Below, in pieces: positions 23,985 through 34,900 of a DNA stretch of 64,000 nucleotides. The notes beneath the pieces are model-generated. The model had not been told where the DNA came from. It ran no database searches and saw nothing but the letters and a program-made list of their open reading frames with translations. Each line of letters opens with the position of its first letter. Position 1 is the stretch's first letter. The DNA is from Blakeslea trispora (lineage: Eukaryota > Mucoromycota > Mucoromycetes > Mucorales > Choanephoraceae): contig JAIWNE010000071.1 of NCBI GenBank assembly GCA_025331445.1, forward strand, positions 103,501-167,500. The letters run 5' to 3'. The translations under genes were made by a program, and so were the position numbers.

Positions 23985-26693
23985 CTACAAAAGTGTAATG
24001 CTACCAAAAGGGTCTTCGTGCAATTGGTAATCCTTCCAAAAGATGTGTTCCTTGTTATCCACAGAGAGATATCTTCCACAGAGTGCAACCAATTCGTGAA
24101 CGCTAACTACAATAGTTTTTGTTGGTGCAGAAGGTAGTCTAAAAGGAAATATAGCACCATTTTTTACCTCAAATACTTTCACAAAAGCCAACAGAACAGA
24201 TGAGCCACCAACTGGAGTATATCTAAAGTATGTAATAACTTCTCCAGAGTATGTTAGGTTCTTCATGGACACCCTTTTACCTCTCTTGATGACATCTAAG
24301 CGCAGATTCAACTTTGCAAAGAAATGAACTCTGTTTCCTGGAACATGCCCTAGAGAGCTACCGAATACAACACCTTCTGGCATTCGCATGTTGTAACCAA
24401 TTTCGAAATCATCAGCACCGTTTACTTCTACTGATCTGTCCTTCCCATAGTATCTGGCGTAGAAGTTCTGGATCAATGCCTTAGCGTTGTTGATTCCCAG
24501 GTGATGTCTTGCTTCATCCAGTTTGATGGTACTAAAAGGACCCCACATTTCAAGACCATCTATAGAATTGTCTTCTGTTAGTGCTTTCTTCTCCTTACCA
24601 TCTTCAGCTGGGAAAAGTCTTTCTAGTCTGTTTTCTGCAGCTATTTCTACTAAAACATTGCTGGCATTTTGACCAATCTTTGACTTTCCTTTGACACGAG
24701 ACTTGAATACACCTATAGTAGTTTTAATGGGAAAAGCGGCATAAGCAAACATTGGACCCATGTATTGAATCAAAAGAGGTAGATGCAGAAGAAAGTGGTG
24801 GTTTACTGTGTATGTGTTTGGTGACAGTCTTTCTTCTTCAATCACTTTGTTGAGCCAACCTGACCATGAAAGAATACAACTCTTCAAAGCAGGAATGTCA
24901 GAGCGTCTTATGCTTCGTTGACACAACATATTGCTGACTCTTGCGAGATTGATCAATGCCATCTTGGTATCCTCATCGAAGTATTCAGCCAAGACAGTAG
25001 GAACCACAAACCTCAAGAAGTGAATCCAATCTACAGATCTCTTTTGAGAGACAGTACTGATATCGATTATCTTTCCTGAAAAGATGGTCGGCACCAAGTA
25101 GGACGAGTTGTAAAGAAGTCGATCCATCTCTCTTACGGCTGTACCATTAAGCTCCAATGGGTTGCTCTTGTTGCTGAACTTATGGTTGAAATCCTTAGAC
25201 ATCATGATGTTGCGGATTTGTGGTCCAATGTTTGCACCTAATAAATGCATTAAATCAACAGGGAAGAAAAACGTACCATGAAAGCGTTTGAGGCTTGCAA
25301 AGGGTGTTGGATGCTTTTGTCCAATTGCATCGTCGGTTGCCTTGTAGGACTCCACACTTCGCAACTGAGAACCGCCAGAATTTCTGAAAGACCAGTTTGT
25401 TTGCAGCATTGTACAGTGCTTACATCCGTGTGCTGATGTGTGGCCCTTAAGACCTGCCATTTTGGTAGTAGCCGGAATATCGCCTCCAACAAAGAGTAGA
25501 TGGGCATTAACGACTGTATCCGAGTTGGCCACTTTGATGCCTTCGTTTTCCAAAATCTTCAGCTCTTCCAGAACAGGCTCCATGTACGAGAAGAGGTCTT
25601 TGGGAGACTTTGGACCGGGAGCCAAGAACAACTGAAGCATGTACTTCTTCTCTGTACGGATGAGCGGTGGCAAGTTTAAGATGACCAAGTGAACCAAAGT
25701 CAAGCCATGCTTTTGATTGTTCAACACTTGAAATCCATCGCTGTACAGGCCTAAATAAATGGTGAGCTTATTAGGTTTTGGCTTACCAGTTTTCATTTTC
25801 GACAGATTTCTCCATCAAAGATGTCAGACATAACATCCTCATCAGTGTTCCTTGAGTAGGGATATCTGAGAAGTTTCAAAGTCTCAGTCTCGCTTAGCAT
25901 TGCGGCTAGCTGTTGAATGAGAGGCAAGTACTTGAACTCCTGAGGCTGCAAACTAGTCTCTCGTCCAGGCATGGGTTCTGGATTCTTGTTCAAACAGGGC
26001 TTCTCAGCGCCATCAGCAAAACTTTGACAACCGTCAAAACAAGCCTGTAAGTTGTAGGCTCAAATGGCATTGATTCGAAGAGTTGATGTCGAATCTTGTA
26101 ATGAGATAGGAGTAGTTCCCTATCACCGCGGTCCGAAAGCATTTCATTGACAATCTTGGAGAGATTGTCGACAGTGTTTCTTGATACACCATGGCTCTTT
26201 GCAAAAGTAAGGAATTCATTTGCTTCTTGAATTCCTTGCTCATGTTTGAATCATCTATATCGACAAAAAGGGGGGAGATACCTGTTCTTCAGTTGCTTCT
26301 AAGTCTGCTGATATACATCGCCTTGACTGCTCTCGATATCACTATCATGGAGTGCCGTTTCAGTACCGTCTTCATCTTGAAGTACAACGTCCATGTCAAC
26401 ATCCACGCTATCACATCCATGCTGTCTACAAAAGGTTCAGCTAAGTCCATGTCAAAACTAGGTTCCCTGCTTAAAGTATTGCTACTGATGCTATTATCAA
26501 CTTGGTTAATAAGTGCTTCGCTTGAACCTGATCTTCTTGATGAACACATCATGAAAGCGTGTTTACGCCAAGAAGTTTCCTTTCTATACTTGTTGAACTC
26601 TTTTCCACATTGGTTACATTTAAAGTAACTAGTATGGTGTGCGAGCTTTGGTTTGTTAATAGTTTTCTTCTTTGTGATGCGGTTACTTTGCAT
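23985..26693 (-). pseudogene. Tnp2-family CACTA transposase, CACTA-1, with frameshifts
   Basis: Starts with a Cys2-His-Cys zinc finger (YFKCNQCGKEFNKYRKETSWRK, cysteines near 26620 and 26550) after the ATG at 26693. The catalytic Tnp2 core is recognisable: GLYSDGFQVL, LVILNLPPLIRTEKKY, LAPGPKSPKDLFSYMEP, then HGCKHC, PVDLMHLLGANIG and NHHFLLHLPLL. Two breaks separate coherent reading frames: near 26043 (between TTYR and ACFDGC) and near 25797 (between GEICRK and MKTGKP). Each is explained by one missing base in a short run. An intron around 26310-26400 is also likely. The core frame from 25796 to 23985 is uninterrupted over 603 codons. With these frameshifts this copy is probably inactive unless they are assembly errors. 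Confidence 0.85.
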
Positions 26694-26867
26694 TATAAAT
26701 AATAACTAAGTAAAGTTTGTTAAAGAAAAAGTCTGGTCGTCCTTTTATAATTCAAAATTTATTACTAAAAAAAATATCTAGCTTTAACATGATTGGTTTA
26801 AAATTAGATCCAAATCTACAAACACGACAATCAAAGTCCCAAAAATAAAAAAACTTTTTTTTTGGTG

Positions 26868-26985
26868 CAATCCGACGCATTCGAATTATTTTGGTGCAAA
26901 TCCGACGCATTTGAATTATTTTGGTGCAAATCCGACGCATTTGAATTATTTTGGTGCAAATCCGGCGCATTTTGAAGTAATCACA
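26868..26985. repeat. CACTA-1 subterminal tandem repeats (about 30-bp unit)
   Basis: Four units of the type ttggtgcaaatccgacgcat plus ttgaattatt in the right arm, with related words (gatccggcgcattttg) in the left arm near 22195. Subterminal repeats of this kind are the binding sites of TnpA-type proteins in plant CACTA elements; binding here is inferred. Confidence 0.85.
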
Positions 26986-27002
26986 AAAAATTTCCCGTAG
27001 TG

Positions 27003-28132
27003 GTATTTTGCTAGTTGTTTATGGAATTCTGTTCCAAAGGGAGAGCCATTATCATGCATGGTTATCAAAGGAGTTCCGTGGCGAAGTATAAATGAGTTAT
27101 AGAAAATGTGAGCAAACTCCATAGTGGTCGTTGATTTGGTAGGTTAAAGTTCTACGTATCTGAGAAAGCGTCAATAACTACTAATATATATTGATTGTTT
27201 GATTCAGAAGTGGGTAATGGTCCTAGATAGTCGAGGCAAACTTTTGTAAATGGTCTATCGGACGCTGTCGATGTCAATTGATAGTGATAGTCCCTGGCGC
27301 CTTTTACTTGTTGACATTTGACACACTTTTTTACAAATGTTGCTACGTCTTGATCTAAGGTTTTCCACCATAGTCCTGCTGATTGGATTAAGTGTTTGGT
27401 TTTTTTAATACCCCCGTGTCCGGCAAATAATGATGTGTGTATTGTTGTAATACTGTATCTGTAATGTGTGCAGGGACGATGATGAAAATATTGTTTTGCA
27501 TATGTGCTTGTTGTTTTGGTACTATTTTGTATACTATGTTATCGATTTGTTTTATGTTGTTATTTGATAAGTGCCGAATATGTTGAATGTGTTCATCTTT
27601 TTGTTGTTCTTTTCCCAGAATTTAGCTGATCTTGTCTGGCTAAGAGCCAAAATTTTGTGGTTGTGATATTGTTGATCGGATTGCGGGATAACAGATCTGC
27701 TACTGTGTTATCTGCTCCTTTCACGTATATTACCTCAAAGTCATATGTCTGTAGAAAGTTGCACCAGCGCCAAATTCTTGGTTGCTTATCCGGGGAGATT
27801 GTAACAGCCATTGCAACGAGGAATGATCTGTGTATACGTAAACTTGTTTCTTTCGAGATACATTCTGAATTTCTTTATACCCATACGATTGCTAGAGCTT
27901 CTATTTCTCTGATCGGGTATTTCATTTCCTGGTAGAAGAGTGCTCTGGATGCAAATGCCAATGGATATGGTGTATTTCCAGTTAATCGTTGGCATAACAC
28001 CACTCCAATGCCAGCGGTAGATGCTCCGTCGCAGTGTAGTTCGAACGGGATGTTAAAATCTGGCTGTTTCAACAACGGTAAGTCTGCTAGTTTCTTTTTT
28101 ATGTATTGAATGCCTGTTGTTGCTCTTGTTCC
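27003..28132 (-). pseudogene. Ty3 'A' RNase H and integrase N-terminal half
   Basis: RNase H is shown by FELHCDGASTAGIGVVL, AFASRALFYQEMKYPIREIEALAIVW and the closing [18 protein letters not shown]. Integrase follows toward lower coordinates, including CLDYLGPLP-type sequence near 27230 and HDNGSPFGTEFHKQL with a catalytic Asp, ending at QLAKY where CACTA-1 begins. Several frame changes interrupt the stretch between 27590 and 27130. Confidence 0.85.
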
Positions 28133-29009
28133 TGTCGTATTTGGGCATATACAGAAGCCAGAACGACTTATAATCGGAAATTCAATTAATCATCATCAAA
28201 GGTTATTTTGACAGATAATGTCAAAATAACAATAAATCAAATAATGTTCACAAAGTTGGAAAACTAAAATCATTTCAGATATTACCAGAGGTAATTCTGA
28301 AATCAAACATCTAACAAGCATTGGTAAAAAGCGATGATATGATATATAAAGCGTTCAATGTGCCTAGCTAACACATTGAAAGCATGATCAGATTTATATT
28401 CATTGACTCTCGTTTCATCAACACTTGAAATGGCTATATGACATGACACATGTGATAGCAGGATGGTTGCATAGGCCTTATAATACCAAGGTAACAGCAT
28501 CTAACAAATCAAGCAATGATTCTAGAGATTTCATTATAAGAAAAGACTAAATCATTACTTGGATAAAGATAGTTCTGAGACATAATTACAAAGGGCTTGT
28601 CTATCATTATCACCTAATCTAAACTGATCTTAACATCCAACGAAACAAGTGAACAAGTATGAAACAGTTATGCCTGATATATTGAAACACTAATCAAGAT
28701 TAAACATATCTTGTCGAGCATAATTATTATCTCTCCAAGATATAAATCAAGTAAACAATATATCTCCACCTTATTCAAGGCGGGGGATGAAATCTGGCTA
28801 CAGCCATCTTTTCATTAAGGTGACCAGTCATCCTAGTAGGAAAACTGCTCGTACAGATAAAATTATAACGGAGTGATTGATTGAAACCGAGATAGAAATA
28901 ATATATAAACACAACATGGACTTGCAGTAGAATTAGTTCCCTCTCTTTCTTTTTAATAAAAAAATCGAGTTCCCTCTCATTGAATCTATTTGAGACTGCA
29001 AATATCACA
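28133..29009. repeat. Solo LTR (second family) in Ty3 'A', TSD GTTCC
   Basis: 877 bases with imperfect inverted ends (TGTCGTATTTG at 28133; CAAATATCACA ending 29009) and a perfect 5-base duplication GTTCC (28128-28132, 29010-29014). It separates the RT end (FQWEL) from RNase H of Ty3 'A'. No coding sequence inside. It has no obvious similarity to the 593-base LTR family in this window. Confidence 0.92.
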
Positions 29010-29852
29010 GTTCCCACTGGAATTCTACTGTCTTTTTCTTGAGTCTTCGCATTGGTTCTACCAGTATCTGAAAGTTTTCAACGAATTTTTGATATACCCC
29101 CGCTGCGCCAAGGAATCGTTCCACTTCTTTGACGTTTGTAGGTGCTGGTATTTGTAAAATGGGTGATATTTTCTTTGGGTCTGCTTTCACTCCTTCCGAT
29201 GTTACTAGGAAGCCTAAGAATGATATTTGTGAGAGCGCAAATGCACATTTTTTCAAGTTGATAGACAGGTTGGCCTTCTGTAGTTGTTCGCAGATGATCT
29301 GTAGATGTCTTTGTGATTATCCATATCCTGACTGAAAATGATAATGTCGTCTAGATAAGCGATAGCAAAATTGTACTTGCTGGAGCCGAGAACTTTATCC
29401 ATCAAGCATTGGAAGACTGCAGGGGCATTTTTGAACCCAAATCCCATGACATTGAACATATAATTACCTGTTGTTGTTACCAATGTGGTTTTTATCCTGT
29501 CGTTTTCTTTGATAGGGATTTGATAATACCCGGAAGCTAGATCTAGTTTCGAAAATATGCGAGCCTTACCTAGCGATTGTAGTGCTACATGTAAATTTAT
29601 AAACGAGTAGTGTATTGCTATTGTAATCGAGTTGAGTTTTACATAGTTCCCACATAGTCGTAATGATTTGTCTGGTTTAGGTATGGCTGAAACGTTCGAA
29701 CCCCAGTTGGTGAAGTCGATTTTTGTCACTATTCCTTGTTGTATGAGCTCGTCAAATTTTTTATCTATCTGATTTTGTATATCTGGGTGATAATGCCTTG
29801 GGGGTGAGTATACTGGTGGATGGTCTGCTGTGTCTATGCTGAATTCCATCAT
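29010..29852 (-). pseudogene. Ty3 'A' reverse transcriptase, frameshifted
   Basis: Reverse transcriptase with KARIFSKLDLASGYYQIPI, FGFKNAPAVFQCLMD and an intact catalytic IAYLDDIIIFS. A frame change near 29300 moves to a second frame (ISFLGFLVTSEGVKADPKKI; ERFLGAAGVYQKFVENF), the conserved RT thumb/connection region. The coding sequence is then cut by the solo LTR. Confidence 0.93.
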
Positions 29853-29867
29853 TGTTGTTAGTGTGGG

Positions 29868-30476
29868 TTATTTTCCTTCTTTTGCTATAATTGCGTCGAA
29901 TGCTTGTATAAAGCTGGATACTTGGAGTGTCTCACTATTATCTATCTGACTTGAACTTTCGTTCGTACAAATTGCGTTAGCAACTTGTTGAAATGTGTAA
30001 GCTTTAATATGTATTCTTTTATTAATGTTAGGTAATGTAATTGTCACCGTGTTATTAGCAGTATTGATAGAAGCTTTCCACTGTTTCATTATATCTAGGC
30101 CAATCAAAATCGGCTGGGCTAAGCCTTCTATGATATGAAATGTCATTTCCACATCACCAAACAATCTCAATTTTGATGTTCCCTTAGAGAACGCTGCGTT
30201 ATTATTAACGTCAGTGTAACATATTTGCTTGCTTTTGTTGACTGTGAGACCTAATTGTTCTGCTGTTTTATCATTGATAGCTGATATAGTGCTGCCCGTA
30301 TCCCAAAGTAAGCGGAAATGTTGATTGTTGTAAGTGAACATTGATGTGAGAGACGTAATTCTTTTCCTATTGGGTTGACTACCTATGGTGTTGACACTTA
30401 AGGCATGGATAGCTTCTGCTGCTATAAATTCTATTGACTCTTCTTGCCATTCGGTGGGTGCATCTAAGTCAAGCAT
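29868..30476 (-). pseudogene. Ty3 'A' aspartic protease
   Basis: Retroviral-type aspartic protease with the active-site LLWDTGSTISAINDK and the downstream ILIGLDIMKQW motif, about 200 codons. It ends just before the RT frame. It lies in a decayed element, so it is listed as a remnant even though this frame is open. Confidence 0.88.
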
Positions 30477-30499
30477 ATCTTCCTGTTGATGTTCTTGTC

Positions 30500-31419
30500 A
30501 ATGGTGTGTTACCATGTTAGTAGAATGTGGCTTTTGTGATCTGCAATCGATGGTACGGTGGTTTTTGAAACAATGACCACAGACAGGGTTACCGTTTCTG
30601 TCGTACAATCTCATTCTGTTCGGTTGAGTTTGATCTGTAGGTTGTTGTCGATTTTGGTTGTAATGATTATCTCTGCGTTGTGAATGATTAGAAAAATTTT
30701 TCTTGGGGCAAATGTTTTATTTCTATTCGATCTACGCTGATTGTTGGGGGAGCGTTCATATAATCGATATCCATTGGGTCCTCATTGGTTCCCATAACCG
30801 GAGTTTGTGTAGCGGGGCTGTCAATATTGTTTAATTTGGCTCTGTCATCGATGTCAATAGCCTTTTTGATGACTTCCGTCAGGCTAGTAATTGATTTAAT
30901 ATCTACGTATGTAGTTAGTGAAGCACGCAGTTCCCGATGGGAAAGCGACTGAATGAAAAGGTTGATTTGTTGGTTTGTTTTTACATGATCTTTGGGTAGC
31001 ATGGACATGAGGTGTTGCCTCTTAGCACTGAATAGTTTAACTGACTCTTGCATGGACTGCTTGCAGTCTCGAAGTTGTTTATACAGTTCCTTGTTTTCTT
31101 CTTCCTCTGGTTTTCCAAAGTGCAAAAGTAATTCTTCTTTGAATAATTCCCAAGAAGCTTTGGTTGCTACTGACATTGTGGGAAGGAAGTTCTTAATCAG
31201 TTGTGGCATGAAATGGCCGAATTGAGGGATGCAATCCGCCGGCCGGGGGATGCCTGCATATTCTAATTGTAGTTCGAAGTTTTTGAGCCATACTCGAAGA
31301 CTATCTTTCAGGTCGTAGGTGTTGACCGCTAAATTGCGGAGGCGTTCAAAGAAGACATATTGGTTAAAGTCAGTGGAGGAAATGTTATGAGGAGGAGTGT
31401 CAGGGTCCATAGTAAGCAA
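30500..31419 (-). pseudogene. Ty3 'A' Gag with zinc knuckle
   Basis: The capsid-like frame 31419-30688 has typical helical Gag sequence (FKEELLLHFGKPEEEENKELY; LFIQSLSHRELRASL). A CCHC-type knuckle (VCGHCFKNHRTIDC, one residue shorter than usual before the His) is encoded near 30560-30590, just past the stop of that frame, so a frame change or readthrough separates them. Confidence 0.8.
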
Positions 31420-31665
31420 CCTGTCGACGTAGCTTGAATCGAGGGAGAACGATGAAGGAGCAGTGGCGAAAGATGAGGTCGATGTTTGTGATCCGAGTGA
31501 GTTGGGAGGTCTGTCAAATGTGGATTCCCGGAATGTAGCGAGCAGTGAAAGATATGACGGAGGTTCAGAGAAAAGACGCCTTTTGGTAGGTGTTTGTGAG
31601 AATGTGCTGTTGATATGTGGGCTCCGAATGTTGTGCTGTTATTAGTAAGCCTGGAGCCTCACCAT

Positions 31666-31958
31666 GTATTGTCCAGGTTTATAGATATGTAAATGAGTAT
31701 AAAAAGACCTGGTTTATTAATATTAAATTACAGCTAACTTTAAATACTAATTTAGAAGTAGTCACAATATTAGACTTGACAAAAGTAGCTTGTTTGAATT
31801 CGATTGAAAGTGTGTTGTTAATTTATATGAATAATTATGAGTTAATAAAATAAAGAACAAAAAAAAAGTAAAAGAGAAAGGGTTTGTCTAATCTAGAAAA
31901 AGTACTTCACTATTGCCATTATCTGTCATGAAAATTAATAAAAGGAACTTGCAGTTAT
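31666..31958. other. Non-coding gap between Ty3 'A' and the MULE gene
   Basis: Strongly AT-rich. The 5' LTR of Ty3 'A' should lie here (a possible end at TGTATTGTCC, 31666), but no copy of it exists elsewhere in the window to confirm it. Confidence 0.35.
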
Positions 31959-34900
31959 TCAATGTAATCTTACCTGGGTTTTTTCTCTGCTTTGAAAGAA
32001 CAAATAATGATTCCAGAAGGTGCGCTTAAAATTAGGAGAAATAGCAAGAGACTCACATGCACTTTCATACAGACTGGGTTGTGGCAATGGCCAAGTTGGT
32101 TTGATTGCTCTTTTCATGCTTAGAGTAATGAAATGATTGTCATTAACTCTTTGCATAAGCAGAGGCATCTCTTTCTTCTTCTTGGTTTCTTGCTTGACAA
32201 TCAGGGGCACAAAAGTACATGGTGGCGTGTTCATGTACTTTTTCTCTGCATAGGTAGCCACTAACCTTTGGAATGTGTCAGCGGCTAACTGTGCACATCC
32301 TGGTAAGGTAAACCAGTAGTCTTGGCCTGCATAAGTAAGCGATTTGTCGACCTTTTGGCAACCAACTGTGGCTTGCAAACCAAAACAAACGATCAACTTC
32401 AGCTCTTGGTAATCTATGAACCCCTTCAGGTGCTTCTTGTAAAAGCCTGTGCTTTCATCTTTGCCCTCATCCATCGTCAAGAGAAAGTCTCTCATCATCA
32501 TCTTCACCTCCCAAAACTTCTCTTCATCGCCGTACAACTGCACTGCTAAAGCTCTAAAGCCACAGAATCCGTCAGCACGTACATTGATAGCAGCAGTGTA
32601 CCAATTCTTTTCTATAGATGGATGTATCTGCTCGATAAGAGACAGATACTCCTCTTCTTCTTCTTTCAACAACTCATCATCACTCTGGCTTTTTTCGACT
32701 TCTTTTCTTTCTAATTTTACTGAAGATACAAGTTTTAGATGCGAGTTAATAGAAGCCAGAGTATTAGTGAGTAACATACCTTTTATCTTTTCATTGTCGC
32801 TTGTCTTCTGTTTTTTATCCTTTTCTGCCTTTTCTGCCTTCTCATCCATCTTTCTCTTCTTTCCTCTTTCTTTATCAGCCTCCTTCAATTTTTCTTTGGT
32901 AATCTCAATACCAATTTTGTTTCTCTTTGAAAGTTTTGGCCTTCCTTTGTGAACACTAGCCAGAGTAGGTGCTTTCACACTACTGATATCGTTTGGAGCT
33001 AATCTTTCAATAAGCTCCTCCATACTATCAAGAATGTCTTGTTTTTCTTGGTATGTCTTGCTATTCAAGAAAACTTCGTCTAATTGGTTTCGCAAGTGTT
33101 GGTACTCAATAGAAAATTCTTTTTGAACTACATCTTGATATTTTGTTGAGACAATCCCTTCAGTAATTGCTCTAGTTTCAGGATGACCAACTTTTTGAAC
33201 TAGCAAAATTGTTAGTCCATAGTCGCGATTCATAAACATTTATTTATCATTATTATCGTACCGTCTTCGTTCATGAAAAAGATGTGCCATCTAGGATGAA
33301 CCAAGTCAAGCCTGACTTGTCCGTGTTCTTCGACACATTTCACCAGCTCGTGTCGGCAAGGCAATTTCCATACCTTGACAAAGCAAGAGTAGACAGGACT
33401 CAATATGCCTTCTTGCTTCTCTTTTAGTCCTTTGACTAATTGATTCTTTACTTTGATTAATGCGAATTTAGTGATAGCTCTGTATATAGGCTTGAGCATA
33501 TCACTAACTTCACTAGTAAGAAGAGAGACAGGGATAGACATACTTTCTCTCTCCGTTTGAGACTTCAGGTAGTCCTCCTTCAGACTTGAAATTAGCAATT
33601 GTTGAAAATTATAAACATGTAGTAAAATTTACCCTTATCTTGTACCATTCATCAATTTTGTCAGTCACTGGACCCAGCTTGCCTTTTGACGAGCCAATAT
33701 AGCCTTTCATTGCTGAATGGGTTCCCTCTACTCTGTTTGTAGACCTGTTGTTCATATGAGGATGCTTGTTTGCATAATAGCTTCCCCATTGAACTTCTAC
33801 TTTCATCATCCTTCATGTAAAATAGAAACAAATTATTGAGATTATTTCTAAATTGAATATGAACAGCACAACTTACAAATCGAAGTATTCTAGGCATGTG
33901 TTTTTGTTGATCAAAAGCCCCTCCTGGTTCAAAAAATTCACGTATGCTTTTTTGGCTTCTTCATAGCCTTCTTTCGTGGTACAACCACGAGCAATTGCAA
34001 AAAGCAAGTTTCTGTGCTCTGCCTCAAAATTGTCACGAATATCCACTAAGCAATGACAAGATATTCAGATTTTGGTTTAGATTTCATTAAAGTATCAATT
34101 GATTATTTCGCTTACCAGTAAAATTGGGGTTAATTTCCTTCAAAAACTTATCTCTGAAATGTCGTTCTATATGAATGTAGCAGAGCAATTGAGAAGACTC
34201 AGGAAATACATCACTTAATGCCCCTTTTAAAGCAGCGTCATTGTCAGTTACAAAGACACTAGGCAAGTCGAACTGCTCAGCTGCTGGTCCAGATGGCCAA
34301 ACAATTTCTCTCAATTGTTCTAAAGCCCACTTGTAGTTGGACTTCGTCTCTCTTTCCATCCAAGCGGCAGCCACAGGAATAGTTGCCAATTGCTGTGGTC
34401 TTTCTCTACTAGCAACCGTTCCAGCAATGAAAAAATTGACAAGAGCATACAAATGACAGTTGCTCTTGTTCATCTACAACGACAGACTCGGGAAGCTTGC
34501 GCAATTCTTTAATTGCACTGTCTCTAATAAAGAAAACAGCCGTGATTCTGTTTTCTGAATTGGTAGTGTAACGAACATTGTATTGTTTGCGTTGCAAATC
34601 AGTAACAAACGAAGTCATATCAGAACCAGAGCGGAATTGCTGTTGCATGTTTTCCAAATCCTTCTTTTTCATATAGTTGATGTTTTTGACTTGAAGCATC
34701 TTTTTTTAAGTGTCACATTAGTCAAGCTATTTTTCATTCTAGTAATAGTTCCCAAGAATATACCTCTTGAACAACAGAAGGTTTGTTTTTTTGCAATAGC
34801 AAAATTGCCTCTTCAAAAATATCAGCATCAAGCTTTCGATGCAAGTGATAGGTGAGAGGATCGTTCACAATACGATGATTATGACTGCCATCAACACTTC

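Larger units (their letters stand above)
22137..27002 (-). mobile_element. CACTA (EnSpm/CMC) DNA transposon 1, TSD GTA
   Basis: Ends are inverted copies of CAC(A/T)ACGGGAAATTTT (left 22137, right complement ending 27002), flanked by the 3-base duplication GTA (22134-22136, 27003-27005), both typical of the CACTA superfamily. The 4866-base element carries two minus-strand genes, a Tnp2 transposase (26693-23985) then a TnpA-like protein (23874-22782), plus subterminal repeats at both ends. It sits in the integrase of Ty3 'A'. Confidence 0.95.
21539..31665 (-). mobile_element. Ty3/gypsy retrotransposon 'A', decayed, split by a CACTA element and a solo LTR
   Basis: Reading down the minus strand: Gag (31419-30688), a zinc knuckle (about 30590), protease (30476-29868), reverse transcriptase (29852-29010), [solo LTR 29009-28133], RNase H (28132-27593), integrase core to 27003, [CACTA-1, 27002-22137], integrase C-terminus (22136-21539). 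Protease-RT-RNaseH-integrase is the Ty3 order. Frame changes occur near 29300 and 21780. A TGGTGAGG word near 31665 could be part of a tRNA primer site. Confidence 0.9.

Noticed and set aside
32720..32779. Continuous coding through this 60-base stretch in the MULE-OTU gene
   Set aside because: It is open and a multiple of three, but has a gtatgt donor and a cttcag acceptor; treated as an in-frame intron.
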